Assembly: GCF_034347425.1 (NCBI RefSeq)
Contig: NZ_CP133779.1
Location: 806,001 to 870,000 of the forward strand
Length of the DNA stretch: 64,000 bases
Direction: 5' to 3'
DNA from: Undibacterium sp. CCC3.4
GTDB lineage: Bacteria; Pseudomonadota; Gammaproteobacteria; Burkholderiales; Burkholderiaceae_D
The translations under genes were made by a program, and so were the position numbers. Below, one piece after another: positions 52,365 to 61,708 of this stretch (its first letter is position 1; each line of letters starts with the position of its first letter). The notes under the pieces are model-generated. The model saw only the letters and a program-made list of their open reading frames with translations. It ran no database searches and was not told the origin of the DNA.

Positions 52365-54869
52365 CTATCGCAAGGCTTGCGCCGGCAGTGGTTCACACAC
52401 CAAATCGCCAGCCATCAAGGTGCCATCCTCACGCGGATACGCTTTGACGCTCAAATTGATCAGGCATTCCGGCGCGTCGCCATGGCGAACCCGCAACTCA
52501 GGTGCAGCCTCACTCATTTCCAGCGCAAAAAAACCATCGACTTCCGTCACGGTGTGACCGGCATGATTGATGACATGAGCTGCCTTGAACGGCATACCAG
52601 CACGGTCAACGATGCGCCCCATCACGGTCACGGTTTTTTGCACCCTTACCTGGCGATAATCGACGCCGCCGCGATTGAGATGATAACTGCTGGCGGGCGG
52701 ATTGATCGCGGCAGCCGGTGCGTCGCCATCTTCAAAATCAAACCGTAACACTCCCGACTCATACGCGCTGACCGGAACAAAGTTACGACCTGGATACAAG
52801 GTCGTACCGTAACCATTGCTGTCATGCGCGCGCATAATCAGGCCGACAATATCGGAATCGACGTCGATAATCATACCGGCGTCAGCGGTCGCATTTACGG
52901 TACCGCTGGCGGCGATTTTATTGGCGCTCAGAGCCAGCGTCATCTTTATGTTCATACCGCCATCGACGGCACCGTTGAGCGCAGATCGCTGCACATAAGC
53001 ATTGCCATTCAAGTAAGTATTTTCGAAACTCGTATTGGCAGACAAACCCACGCCGGAGGGTTCGAGAGCAATACTGCCTGAGATATTGCGTAAAAATCTC
53101 CCTCCAACTTGATGATCATAAGCAAGTGCAGCATAATGATCGCGGCGGCCGTCTGCATTGCCGCGGGTTCCGAGACTGACTGCCAGATTGCGCCCGCGAG
53201 CGCCAAGCGCGAGATTGAGCGTGACATCAAGACCCAGATTACGAATAAGCCCACCCTCGCCCCACGCTGGGCGATCGAACATTGCCAAACTCCAGTAAGC
53301 TTCGTGCTCAAACAACATGCTACGACGAGTGAGTGACAAATCATAGGCACGGCCGTTGATGGCACCGCGATTATTCGACACGCGCAAGGAGCCACTGGTA
53401 TTGTTATCATAACGATGGAACAAAGAGGCGGCAGTCACCTGATTGTTGCCACGGTAGGCTGGCGGCCGCCCCAAAATAGCGCCATTGACAGTCAAATAAT
53501 CACTCTCCAACCAAGTGCGATTATGACTGAGCGACAAAGAGGTATCCCGAGCGCTAAACAGGGTTTGCACATCAAAACCAGTACCGTAGGAACTGGTTTG
53601 ATAGACATTGCCGGACATTTTAATGCCATCAGCAGCGTCCCAGTCCAACGAGGAACCGAACAAGGTCTGCGCGCCGATCTGCTGCGCAGACAAACCCAGT
53701 ACCGCGCGCGGATGCAGCAAATAATTGACGGTAATGCCAGCCGTATTACGACCCGTTTTCGCATCAGATGAACTGTCGAGCAAGGAGCGTTGTTGTCCGA
53801 AAAAAGCGCTGTAGCGCCAACGTTGTTCCGAATCGCTCCAACCGGCAGGTTTATACACCAATTCATTCTGACGGCTGACCAGTTGACCATCTTCGAGCAT
53901 GCGAATTTCCACTTCGTATATACCGCCTGGCAAAGAACGGCTGTCAATGACTTGCAATCCTGCGGAGACAGGCTGGCTATAGATCAGACTGCCGTTGCGA
54001 TAGACTTCGGCAACGCCGGGCCGGTTCGCGGTCACATAGAGCGGGTAAGTGCTGGTACTATCACTATCGACGGCAAGCGTGTCGGAACTGCCAGTCATCA
54101 CACCCAGTGTGGTGTAGACAGCGCCGCCGGCCATGCTAGGGCTGCGGTTGACCCCTGCAGCATCGGGAGTAAAATACCCGACCCGCACAAAATGGTCTGG
54201 GAATTCCTTCTGCGCGTAAAAGCGTGGAATCGACTGCCGGGTGGTGTATGCCTGACCGGCAGCGCGCCGGTCGGCTTGCAAGCTGAGGATGGTGGTCCAA
54301 TTATAAAAACTGCCTTGCGCATCAATTAAATAACTGGCGCTCGCATTTTGACCGCCGCCGCCGCTGGCATTGAAACTGTGTTTGAGAATGATGCCATTGC
54401 CACCACTGCTAGGCAGCGTGTGGAATTTTTCCGTCTCCACCTGCTGCTCCGCCTGCGCCGTCAACAGCGACAAGGTAGAATTTTCCAGATTGTAGTCCAG
54501 CGCTACCAAGCCCTGCTCACAGCGTTCCACGCAAGCGCCGAGCTGGCGCGGCTTCGCCAATACCGCCAGCCAGTCCTGCCGTTGTTGATGACTGAGTTGA
54601 CTATCGTCGATCACGGTAAACGCGATCATCTGCACGCTTTCGTCCCGGCGTAAAATAACATTCGCATCGCCGGCATAGTTGCCATCGACTTCCACCCGCA
54701 CGATCAGCGGGGCATCGAAAAAATGCCCGAGAAAATCGGCCGGCAAATTTTCTGCTTGAGTCAACAAGCCAAGCCGCCCGCTCTGGTTAGTCGGCATAGT
54801 CGGTTCCGCAGCATGGGCGGACGTGAGCATGACAACAGAGAAGCAAGCAAGAGCAGTGCAATTTTTCAT
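52365..54869 (-). CDS. CS1-type outer-membrane usher (CooC/TcfC-like)
   Basis: Secretes and assembles pilus subunits through the outer membrane. 834 residues with a signal peptide (VVMLTSAHAA). An N-terminal subunit-binding domain with a Cys pair (LGACVERCEQG) precedes a long beta-barrel of alternating strands (about 190-680). A C-terminal carboxypeptidase-like plug follows, with VMGRIVDRAGMPFKAAHV and TEVDGFFAL. The length and C-terminal domain fit the alpha (CS1) usher clade and not the type 1/P pilus clade. Followed by the tip-adhesin gene. Confidence 0.85.
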   Translation of the reverse strand: MKNCTALACFSVVMLTSAHAAEPTMPTNQSGRLGLLTQAENLPADFLGHFFDAPLIVRVEVDGNYAGDANVILRRDESVQMIAFTVIDDSQLSHQQRQDWLAVLAKPRQLGACVERCEQGLVALDYNLENSTLSLLTAQAEQQVETEKFHTLPSSGGNGIILKHSFNASGGGGQNASASYLIDAQGSFYNWTTILSLQADRRAAGQAYTTRQSIPRFYAQKEFPDHFVRVGYFTPDAAGVNRSPSMAGGAVYTTLGVMTGSSDTLAVDSDSTSTYPLYVTANRPGVAEVYRNGSLIYSQPVSAGLQVIDSRSLPGGIYEVEIRMLEDGQLVSRQNELVYKPAGWSDSEQRWRYSAFFGQQRSLLDSSSDAKTGRNTAGITVNYLLHPRAVLGLSAQQIGAQTLFGSSLDWDAADGIKMSGNVYQTSSYGTGFDVQTLFSARDTSLSLSHNRTWLESDYLTVNGAILGRPPAYRGNNQVTAASLFHRYDNNTSGSLRVSNNRGAINGRAYDLSLTRRSMLFEHEAYWSLAMFDRPAWGEGGLIRNLGLDVTLNLALGARGRNLAVSLGTRGNADGRRDHYAALAYDHQVGGRFLRNISGSIALEPSGVGLSANTSFENTYLNGNAYVQRSALNGAVDGGMNIKMTLALSANKIAASGTVNATADAGMIIDVDSDIVGLIMRAHDSNGYGTTLYPGRNFVPVSAYESGVLRFDFEDGDAPAAAINPPASSYHLNRGGVDYRQVRVQKTVTVMGRIVDRAGMPFKAAHVINHAGHTVTEVDGFFALEMSEAAPELRVRHGDAPECLINLSVKAYPREDGTLMAGDLVCEPLPAQALR

Positions 54870-55165
54870 GACAAACCGATCTTACTAATAAGAGAAATGA
54901 TCGATTCCGCCGCGGTGAGGCTGCGCCAGCTCCGACAACATTGAATTAACAACCAAGCTGTCGAAACCGGAATGCCTGCCGAGGTAACGATCATTTGGAA
55001 GGGGTTTGCATCCCCTCCCAAATCGCTACGCTGGCATCGCCCTCATGGACGGGGTGGTAAACCAACATGCATTAACAATAAAGTGCGATCAAATGATCTG
55101 ATCAACTACCATCGTCACGTGAACGACATATCGCCTATGCCGCCATGTGAACAATGATCACGGGA
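54870..55165. other. Spacer between major pilin and usher genes
   Basis: About 300 bases without a gene. It contains the hairpin at 54994-55022 and an otherwise unremarkable AT-moderate sequence. A long spacer after the major subunit is usual in pilus operons, where it lets the pilin mRNA outnumber that of the usher. Confidence 0.5.
54994..55022. repeat. Hairpin sharing the GGAAGGGG unit with the 398-bp repeat
   Basis: Arms TTTGGAAGGGG and CCCCTCCCAAA (one mismatch) around TTTGCAT. The core GGAAGGGGTTTGCATCCCC is identical in both copies of the 398-bp repeat, so this is a third dispersed copy of that sub-unit. On the minus strand it may protect the 3' end of the pilin mRNA. Confidence 0.65.
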
Positions 55166-55708
55166 TCACAGCAGTTGATCAAACACCATCGTAATTTGTC
55201 CGGCATACCGCCCGGTTGGGGAGGTCGGACTGCGCACCTCGGTTGACACCAACATACTGACCAATTCGTTGTAACCAGCGGTGTTGACTGTTTTATCAAC
55301 CAGAGCAAGCGCCGAAGCGGGGTCCTTGTGTTGACTGTTGAGGTTAATGGTGTTGGCACCCGGCGCAGATAAAGTGACCTTCACGCCGAAATTGTCCGTG
55401 CCATTACTGTGCGTGAGCTTGGCATTACTGCCGGGGTTATCGGTGTACATATACACTTTCGCCCCCACGCTGGCCGGCACCACCAAACGAATGTTTTTGG
55501 CCGCACTTTCGACAAAGGAACCGTCAGGGCGCACATTCATCGGCGCAGTAATCACGCCCGGAGTCCACCCTTCTGCCGTAGCCGAAAAATTCGCCGGCGG
55601 GACATATGCTTCCAGATTAAAAGTAATGGTGCTGTCGGCTGCCTGCACGCCAGCGCTCAGGAGAACGGATCCGGTCACGATTGCCGATAATAAATTTTTT
55701 TTCAACAT
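55166..55708 (-). CDS. CS1-type major pilin subunit
   Basis: 180 residues from the ATG at 55708. Signal peptide SAIVTGSVLLSAGVQAA, mature start near ADSTITFNLEAYVPP. The remainder is beta-rich; no Cys pair is present, as in CS1 family subunits. The C-terminal GRYAGQITMVFDQ resembles the family's terminal strand that is completed by a neighbouring subunit or chaperone. An in-frame extension to 55810 has no ribosome site. Second gene of the pilus operon. Confidence 0.75.
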   Translation of the reverse strand: MLKKNLLSAIVTGSVLLSAGVQAADSTITFNLEAYVPPANFSATAEGWTPGVITAPMNVRPDGSFVESAAKNIRLVVPASVGAKVYMYTDNPGSNAKLTHSNGTDNFGVKVTLSAPGANTINLNSQHKDPASALALVDKTVNTAGYNELVSMLVSTEVRSPTSPTGRYAGQITMVFDQLL

Positions 55709-55831
55709 AATAATTTTCCAATGAGTTATAAAAAAACAGTCAGGAGATAGATACTTCAGGCAAGCAGAGTTTTCCCAAAAAGAAAAACCCTTTATTAACG
55801 AAAAAGGCACATGGCGACAAACTCGACGAAT

Positions 55832-56572
55832 TTAAAACTTAATCAAGCGCTTGTGCTTTCCTTCGACTAATTCGAAACGATAGGTATGACCGCTTTGTTT
55901 TGGAATCACGTGGCTGCGGGTGGGTAGCACATGAAAGGCACTCGGCCCTTGGCAATTGTCGGTAGTACTGACACAGTCATAGAAATTCTCGACCATGATT
56001 ACGGAATTGCCATCATTCCGTATCGTGTAGTCTGCGGCCGTCTCGCTCAACACCGTGTGATGGCGTACCACATCGGGCGGCACAATCAACACTGCGCCAT
56101 AACCGGTCAAGACACTGACGCCGGCGGCAATGGTTTCGGCCAGCTGTTTGCTATCCTCATCGGAAAGCACAAAGCCTTGCTCGCGATCAGGCAGGACCGG
56201 TAAAAAGCGCACGCGATAATAATGTTCCTTGTCGCGCTTTCCCAGATGCAGCAAGCGCGTGGTTTGCGTACCGTTAGCGGCGATGATCATGCGCGCCGGG
56301 CTGGCAATGAGTGTATTTTTTTGCGCGTTTTTGTCATGTACGACGGCGGCTACGTCTTGTTCCGTATAGTCTTTACCATTGGCGGCAAACAGCATCTCTT
56401 TGAGTTCGATTTTCACGAACGCGGTGTTGTCGCCAATGTTGCGCACTCGTTTGAGCAAGGTGCTTTTATGCGGCGCCAAGTATTCCGTCATCGCACCGAC
56501 ATCAATGCCAGCAGCTGTCACTTGTGCGCCGGCAAACGCCGATGCAAGCAGCGCTATCCTTATCAAATACAT
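55832..56572 (-). CDS. CS1-type pilus periplasmic chaperone (CooB-like)
   Basis: Holds pilus subunits in the periplasm by donor-strand complementation. 246 residues from the ATG at 56572, with AAGGGAAG upstream. Signal peptide LLASAFAGAQVTAA. Ig-like fold: EYLAPHKSTLLKRVRNIGD (subunit-binding strand), then TRLLHLGKRDKEHYYRVRFLP where the conserved basic residues anchor the subunit C-terminus, and the second domain ends SHVIPKQSGHTYRFEL. First gene of the operon, as in CS1. Confidence 0.78.
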   Translation of the reverse strand: MYLIRIALLASAFAGAQVTAAGIDVGAMTEYLAPHKSTLLKRVRNIGDNTAFVKIELKEMLFAANGKDYTEQDVAAVVHDKNAQKNTLIASPARMIIAANGTQTTRLLHLGKRDKEHYYRVRFLPVLPDREQGFVLSDEDSKQLAETIAAGVSVLTGYGAVLIVPPDVVRHHTVLSETAADYTIRNDGNSVIMVENFYDCVSTTDNCQGPSAFHVLPTRSHVIPKQSGHTYRFELVEGKHKRLIKF

Positions 56573-56936
56573 CGTCGCTTCCCTTTTTTTTATCATCTGT
56601 CGGCAGTTTTCCCGAGCGACAAGGCAGCGCGCCTTTGCAGAGGCGAAACAATTATTGCCGAACTGATATTTACCTTAAGGCATGATTATCTCGCTCCCTT
56701 GTCAAACCATCTATTAGATAAATACGAAAAGTAATGTGTTTTTACTAGGATAAGTTCGAATGTAGAAATGGCTAACAAATCAATCAAGAATTTAATCGTG
56801 TTGAATTGCGCCAAAGCCAGAATATCTGGCAATACGCGAGGGGAAGCGTGGAGAAAAGGATGAGGGAGATGGTGTTTGAGCAATCTAGGCTGTATTGAGG
56901 TTTAATGAAACGTTAATACACCCAGAAAAACAACTT
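56573..56936. other. AT-rich region upstream of the pilus operon
   Basis: About 360 bases without a gene that can be supported. A 65-codon frame on the minus strand (56686-56883) has no recognisable family. The pilus promoter should lie here; no single -35/-10 pair stands out. Confidence 0.45.
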
Positions 56937-57334
56937 AAACAAGTTAATGGATCGTCGCAAGCGACGATGGAAAAGACTCTGGAAGGGGTTTGCATCCCCT
57001 CCCATCGCGTCGCTCCTTCGTCGCTCACCGGCCAAAAGAGGCTGTCGCAAAAGCCTGATGGACGTTTTTTACACCTGAAACACCGCATACTTCTTCATTC
57101 CTGCATGCCACAGCCTCGTCATTCCCGCATGCTTTTGGCGGGAACCCAGCGTCGTTTTTTTCACTGAAAATGCCACAATTTCTGGCATTTTCAGTTAACC
57201 ACGAACGCCGCTGGGTTCCTGCCAAAAGCGCGCAGGAATGACGTGGCCACCAGTCAGGGTAATGATACCGACTCACTACCCTTTTGCGACAGCCTCTGAA
57301 GGCCGGGGTTTCAAACCCTAGTCAGATTTTTGAT
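56937..57334. repeat. 398-bp nested-palindrome repeat, copy B
   Basis: Same orientation as copy A (30776-31173), offset by 26,161 bases, about 98-99% identical with no gaps. The outer arms fall at 57038-57053 and 57281-57296. It lies between the pilus operon and apt. No target-site duplication is visible at either copy. Confidence 0.92.
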
Positions 57335-57399
57335 GAACTGGGCTGAAAACTAAGCACGATGTTCAGGTCTGCCCAAGGAAAATCAGCAGCCCGGCACGC

Positions 57400-57960
57400 T
57401 CAATGACCATCGAATTGGCAAACGGTATACAGGGGCAAACCGCTTTGCTTGATCAGGCGAGAGCCGCCCAATTCCGGCAAATCAACGATGACGGCACCTT
57501 CGACTACGACGGCACCTAAGCGCTCGAGCAATTTGCGGCCAGCCATCATGGTGCCGCCGGTGGCAACCAAATCATCGATCAACACCACCCGGTCACCGGG
57601 CTGGCAAGCATCGGCGTGCAATTCCACCGTGGCGCTGCCATATTCGAGTTCATATTGTTCCGACACGGTATGAAACGGCAATTTGCCTTTTTTTCGGATC
57701 GGTATAAATCCGAGGTTGAGTTCATACGCCAGCACCGAACCGATGATGAAGCCACGGGCATCGAGTCCGGCAATGACATCAATCTGTTGATCCATGTAAC
57801 GATGCACAAACATATCGATGAGCACACGGAATACCTTAGGATTTTGCAATAAAGGTGTGATATCACGAAACATCACACCAGCTTGTGGCCAGTCGGGTAC
57901 GGTGCGGATATGGTCTTTGATATATTCGGCGGGGTTCAGCATCGGCGCAAGTCTTTCCAT
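57400..57960 (-). CDS. apt: Adenine phosphoribosyltransferase
   Basis: Salvages adenine with PRPP to AMP. 186 residues (180 if the second Met at 57942 is used; neither has a good ribosome site). Motifs: [23 protein letters not shown] (base site), [16 protein letters not shown] segment at [12 protein letters not shown], and the PRPP loop [13 protein letters not shown]. Downstream of the Kef-type gene on the same strand with about 60 bases between. Confidence 0.96.
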   Translation of the reverse strand: MERLAPMLNPAEYIKDHIRTVPDWPQAGVMFRDITPLLQNPKVFRVLIDMFVHRYMDQQIDVIAGLDARGFIIGSVLAYELNLGFIPIRKKGKLPFHTVSEQYELEYGSATVELHADACQPGDRVVLIDDLVATGGTMMAGRKLLERLGAVVVEGAVIVDLPELGGSRLIKQSGLPLYTVCQFDGH

Positions 57961-58020
57961 GGAAAATCAATCGAAAGCGCCGTACTGGAATAGATTAAGT
58001 AACGACGCAGCAAAAGCGCG

Positions 58021-60003
58021 TCATTTTAACAGGCGTTGCTCACCTCTTGCGACTGCTTCTGATGTGCCGCGTAACACCAGCACATCACCGCCCTGCAAAA
58101 CCTGCATGCCCTCTGGCACCAAGTGCGACTTACCACGTCGTAAAGCCTGCACATCCAATTCCAAAGCGCCGAGTTCGAGTTCGGCCAAGCTTTTACCGAC
58201 CGCTTGCGAGCGTTCTGGCAACACCACCGTGTGCAAACGGATTTGCAGATTTTCCGGGCTGTCGGTGGCGTCGCCCAGACCGTGAAAAAAGCCACGCAAC
58301 GAGGCATAGCGAGCATCGCGTGCCGCCTGCACCTTATGCACCACACGCCGTAGCGGTACACCGAGCAGTACCAAGGCATGGGAGGCCAACATCAAGCTAC
58401 CTTCCATTAATTCCGGCACGACTTCGGTGGCACCGGCAGCGCGTAGTATATCGAGATCGCTATCGTCATGACTGCGTATGATGACCGGCAAGCCCGGATG
58501 CATCTCCGTAACAAAATGCAAAATTTTTAAGGCCGAGGCGGTGCCGGTGTAGGTCACTACCAAGGCGGCAGCGCGATTGATGCCGGCGGCTTTGAGACTC
58601 TCGCGCCGCGCCGCATCACCATACGAAACATTGGCACCAGCCGTTTGCGCTTCACGCACGCGGTCAGGATCGAGATCGAGCGCATGGTATTCGATATTTT
58701 CTTCGGCCAGCAAACGTGCCAGGCTTTGGCCGCTACGGCCGAAACCGGCAATGATGACGTGTTTTTTTGCATTCATCGTGCGTGCCGCAATTTGCGTCAA
58801 CGCCAGTGACTGCATCATCCATTCGTTGGCAGAGAATTTCATCACGATGGCATCCGACTTGGCCAAGATGAAGGGTGAAGCCAACATCGAGAGCACCATC
58901 GCCGCCAAGATGACTTGCAATAAGTCGGCATCAATGAGGTGCAATACTCCTGCTTGGTTGAGCAACACAAAACCGAATTCGCCCGCCTGCGCCAAGCCCA
59001 AACCGGTGCGCAACGCAGCACTGGTCGGACTGCCGAATAATTTAGCCAAGCCGGTAATGAGTAATAATTTCATCAGCATCGGCACCACAAACAACAATAA
59101 GACCAATCCGAACTGATTCCACACCACACCTAAATTGAGCAACATGCCGATGGTAATGAAGAACAAGCCGAGCAAGACATCGCGAAACGGTTTGATATCT
59201 TCCTCAACCTGGTGCCGATATTCGGTTTCGGAAATTAACATGCCGGCAACAAAAGCGCCGAGCGCCATCGATAAACCGGCTTTTTCAGTCAACCAAGCCG
59301 CACCCAAGGTGATGAGCAGCAGATTGAGCATGAATAATTCCTGCGAGCGCCGCTTAACCACAATGCGAAACCACACGCGCATCAGTTTCTGCCCACCGAC
59401 GAGCAGGATACCCAAGACCAGCACGGCTTTGGCACCGGCCCAGGCCAGCGTTTGCACAATGTCATCAGAATGCGCCGCCAGTGCCGGCACCATGATCAGC
59501 AAAGGCACCACGGCCAAATCTTGAAACAGCAATACGCTGATGATCTGGCGACCGTGCGGACTTTCCAGCTCTAATTTCTCGGTCAACATTTTCGACACAA
59601 TCGCCGTCGATGACATGGACAAGGCCCCGCCGAGTGCAAACGAGGCTTCCCAACTGATCTGAAAATACTGTGGCAACCAGTGTGCGGCCATCCATGCGGC
59701 AGCCATGGCCATGAGGATGGTGGTCAGTACCTGCGCCATGCCAAGACCGAACACCGCGCGCCGCATGGCCATCAATTTGGCTAAAGAAAATTCCAAGCCT
59801 ATCGAAAACATCAGGAAGACCACGCCGAATTCTGCCAACTCGTGGGTGACCACGCCATCTTCTGCCATGCGCAGGCCGAATGGACCGATTAAAATGCCGA
59901 CCGTCAAGTAACCTAAGATGGGTGGCAATTGCAACATGCGAAATGCTACCACACCAAAAACGGCGGCGGCCAGCAGAGTGAGTGTGGTATCGAGAGCAGT
60001 CAT
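58021..60003 (-). CDS. Kef-type (CPA2) cation:proton antiporter with TrkA-N and TrkA-C
   Basis: 660 residues. Residues 1-390 hold about 12 membrane helices with the CPA2 marks GLEFSLAKL and LFQDLAVVPLL. A Rossmann domain (VIIAGFGRSGQSLARLL, about 415) binds NAD(H) or a nucleotide, and a TrkA-C domain ends the protein. The membrane FFITIGM segment and overall plan match KefB/KefC. No ancillary KefF/KefG-type oxidoreductase gene is adjacent. Divergent from kdsD. Confidence 0.88.
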   Translation of the reverse strand: MTALDTTLTLLAAAVFGVVAFRMLQLPPILGYLTVGILIGPFGLRMAEDGVVTHELAEFGVVFLMFSIGLEFSLAKLMAMRRAVFGLGMAQVLTTILMAMAAAWMAAHWLPQYFQISWEASFALGGALSMSSTAIVSKMLTEKLELESPHGRQIISVLLFQDLAVVPLLIMVPALAAHSDDIVQTLAWAGAKAVLVLGILLVGGQKLMRVWFRIVVKRRSQELFMLNLLLITLGAAWLTEKAGLSMALGAFVAGMLISETEYRHQVEEDIKPFRDVLLGLFFITIGMLLNLGVVWNQFGLVLLLFVVPMLMKLLLITGLAKLFGSPTSAALRTGLGLAQAGEFGFVLLNQAGVLHLIDADLLQVILAAMVLSMLASPFILAKSDAIVMKFSANEWMMQSLALTQIAARTMNAKKHVIIAGFGRSGQSLARLLAEENIEYHALDLDPDRVREAQTAGANVSYGDAARRESLKAAGINRAAALVVTYTGTASALKILHFVTEMHPGLPVIIRSHDDSDLDILRAAGATEVVPELMEGSLMLASHALVLLGVPLRRVVHKVQAARDARYASLRGFFHGLGDATDSPENLQIRLHTVVLPERSQAVGKSLAELELGALELDVQALRRGKSHLVPEGMQVLQGGDVLVLRGTSEAVARGEQRLLK

Positions 60004-60104
60004 GCCTGCTATTATTGCCGATTTATGGCGTGCACTTTCTGCTTTCTGCGTATGCTTCTACACTACCTTACATCTGGCAGAGTTTTTGCTTACTGAATTT
60101 GGTT

Positions 60105-60119
60105 TATACTTCGGACATG
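60105..60119 (+). promoter_or_regulatory. kdsD -10 box placing the start point at the ATG
   Basis: TATACT (60105-60110) lies six bases before the ATG at 60117. A normal seven-base distance would start transcription on the A of ATG, giving a leaderless mRNA. A loose -35 (TTTTTG) lies 16 bases upstream. Confidence 0.4.
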
Positions 60120-61184
60120 ACTGCTTTTCCTGCCTCCCATTTCTCGGCTCCTTCGGCCCCGCCGGCCGACCTATCCAACTCGTCCAACTCGGCCGATGCC
60201 AGCAGCGCCTTGCGCGCTCTGCAACTTGCCTCGGACACCTTGCAAATTGAAGCCGATGCCATTATTGCATTAAAGAATAGACTAAATAGCAGCGATGCGC
60301 CTGGCTTCGCGCAGGCCGTGCGCATCGCACTGCAATGCAGTGGCCGCGTGATCGTCTCTGGGATCGGTAAATCTGGCCATATCGCACACAAAATTGCCGC
60401 GACCTTCGCCTCAACTGGCACACCGGCATTTTTTGTGCATCCGGCCGAAGCCGCCCATGGCGACTTAGGCATGATCATGCGCGAAGATGCCTTCATCGCC
60501 ATTTCGTATTCCGGCGAAACGGTCGAATTAATGGCAATATTGCCAATAATTAAACGCTTGGGCGTCAAGCTGATTGCTTTCACCGGCAATCCGGAGTCGA
60601 GTTTGGCACGGCTCGCCGATGTCCACCTGAGCTTGCAAGTCGATAGAGAAGCATGTCCGCTTAACCTGGCACCGACCGCCAGCACCACGGTCACCTTGGC
60701 GCTCGGCGATGCCTTGGCGGTAGCTGTACTCGATGCCCGAGGCTTTCGCGAAGAAGATTTTGCCCGCTCGCACCCGGGTGGGGCGCTCGGCCGCCGTCTG
60801 TTGACGCATGTGAAAGATGTCATGCGCACGGGCGATGCCATCCCGCGTGTACGACCGGACACCAAATTGATCGTCGCCTTATTGGAGATCACCAAAAAAG
60901 GCATGGCGATGACTGCTGTGGTTGATGAGCAAGATCACATCATCGGCGTATTTACCGATGGCGATCTGCGCCGCATGATGGAGAGCGTGCGCGATTTCAC
61001 GCAAATCAGCATTGCCGAAGTCATGCATAAAAATCCCCACAGCATACGTGCCGAACAATTGGCCGTCAAAGCGGTTGAGGTGATGGAAACCTACCGCATC
61101 AATCAGTTGTTGGTCACCGATGCAGACGACAAACTCGTCGGTGCCTTGCATATCCACGACCTGACCCGTGCCAAGGTGATTTAA
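60117..61184 (+). CDS. kdsD: Arabinose-5-phosphate isomerase KdsD
   Basis: First step of Kdo synthesis (ribulose 5-P to arabinose 5-P). 355 residues from the ATG at 60117; a long open frame to 59982 lies in the kefB-divergent spacer and is not used. SIS domain: SGIGKSGHIAHKIAATFAS, ISYSGETVEL, HPGGALGRRL; two CBS domains follow (about 220-350, ending DLTRAKVI). The first 35 residues are Ser/Ala/Pro-rich and unusual for the family. The stop overlaps kdsC by one base (TAATG). Confidence 0.93.
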   Translation: MTAFPASHFSAPSAPPADLSNSSNSADASSALRALQLASDTLQIEADAIIALKNRLNSSDAPGFAQAVRIALQCSGRVIVSGIGKSGHIAHKIAATFASTGTPAFFVHPAEAAHGDLGMIMREDAFIAISYSGETVELMAILPIIKRLGVKLIAFTGNPESSLARLADVHLSLQVDREACPLNLAPTASTTVTLALGDALAVAVLDARGFREEDFARSHPGGALGRRLLTHVKDVMRTGDAIPRVRPDTKLIVALLEITKKGMAMTAVVDEQDHIIGVFTDGDLRRMMESVRDFTQISIAEVMHKNPHSIRAEQLAVKAVEVMETYRINQLLVTDADDKLVGALHIHDLTRAKVI

Positions 61185-61708
61185 TGAATGACGCTAGCGC
61201 CCGCGCTGCCCGCATACGCCTGATGATTTTTGATGTCGATGGCATTCTCACCGATGGCAGCCTGCATTTCAGTGCCGATGGCGAGGCTTTGAAAACTTTC
61301 AATGTCCTTGATGGCCAAGGCATACGTTTGCTGCAAGATGCAGGTATCGCCACGGCCATCATCAGTGCCCGGCAATCGCCCATCGTCAGCAAACGTGCCG
61401 CCGATCTCGGCATCACCCACGTGCGCCAAGGGATACACGACAAAAAAACCGCATTCCTGTCACTGCTGACAGAATTGCAGATAGCGGCCGAAGAATGTGG
61501 TTTTATTGGTGATGACATCATCGATTTGCCGGTATTGACTCGGGTCGGCTTTGCGGCCAGCGTCCCCAACGGCCACCTCGAAGTGCGCCAACGGGTGCAT
61601 TACGTTTGCAACACGGGCGGCGGGCACGGCGCGGCGCGGGAAGTGTGCGATTTTATTTTGCGCGCACAGAATAAGTATGAACAAGTATTGTCCAGCTATC
61701 TGACATGA
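61184..61708 (+). CDS. kdsC: Kdo-8-phosphate phosphatase KdsC
   Basis: HAD-superfamily phosphatase, third step of Kdo synthesis. 174 residues. HAD motif I is IFDVDGILTDG with the nucleophile Asp; motif II is ISARQSP; motif III/IV is FIGDDIIDLPVL. The tail GGGHGAAREVCDFIL is characteristic of KdsC. Overlaps kdsD by one base and lptC by four. Confidence 0.95.
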   Translation: MNDASARAARIRLMIFDVDGILTDGSLHFSADGEALKTFNVLDGQGIRLLQDAGIATAIISARQSPIVSKRAADLGITHVRQGIHDKKTAFLSLLTELQIAAEECGFIGDDIIDLPVLTRVGFAASVPNGHLEVRQRVHYVCNTGGGHGAAREVCDFILRAQNKYEQVLSSYLT

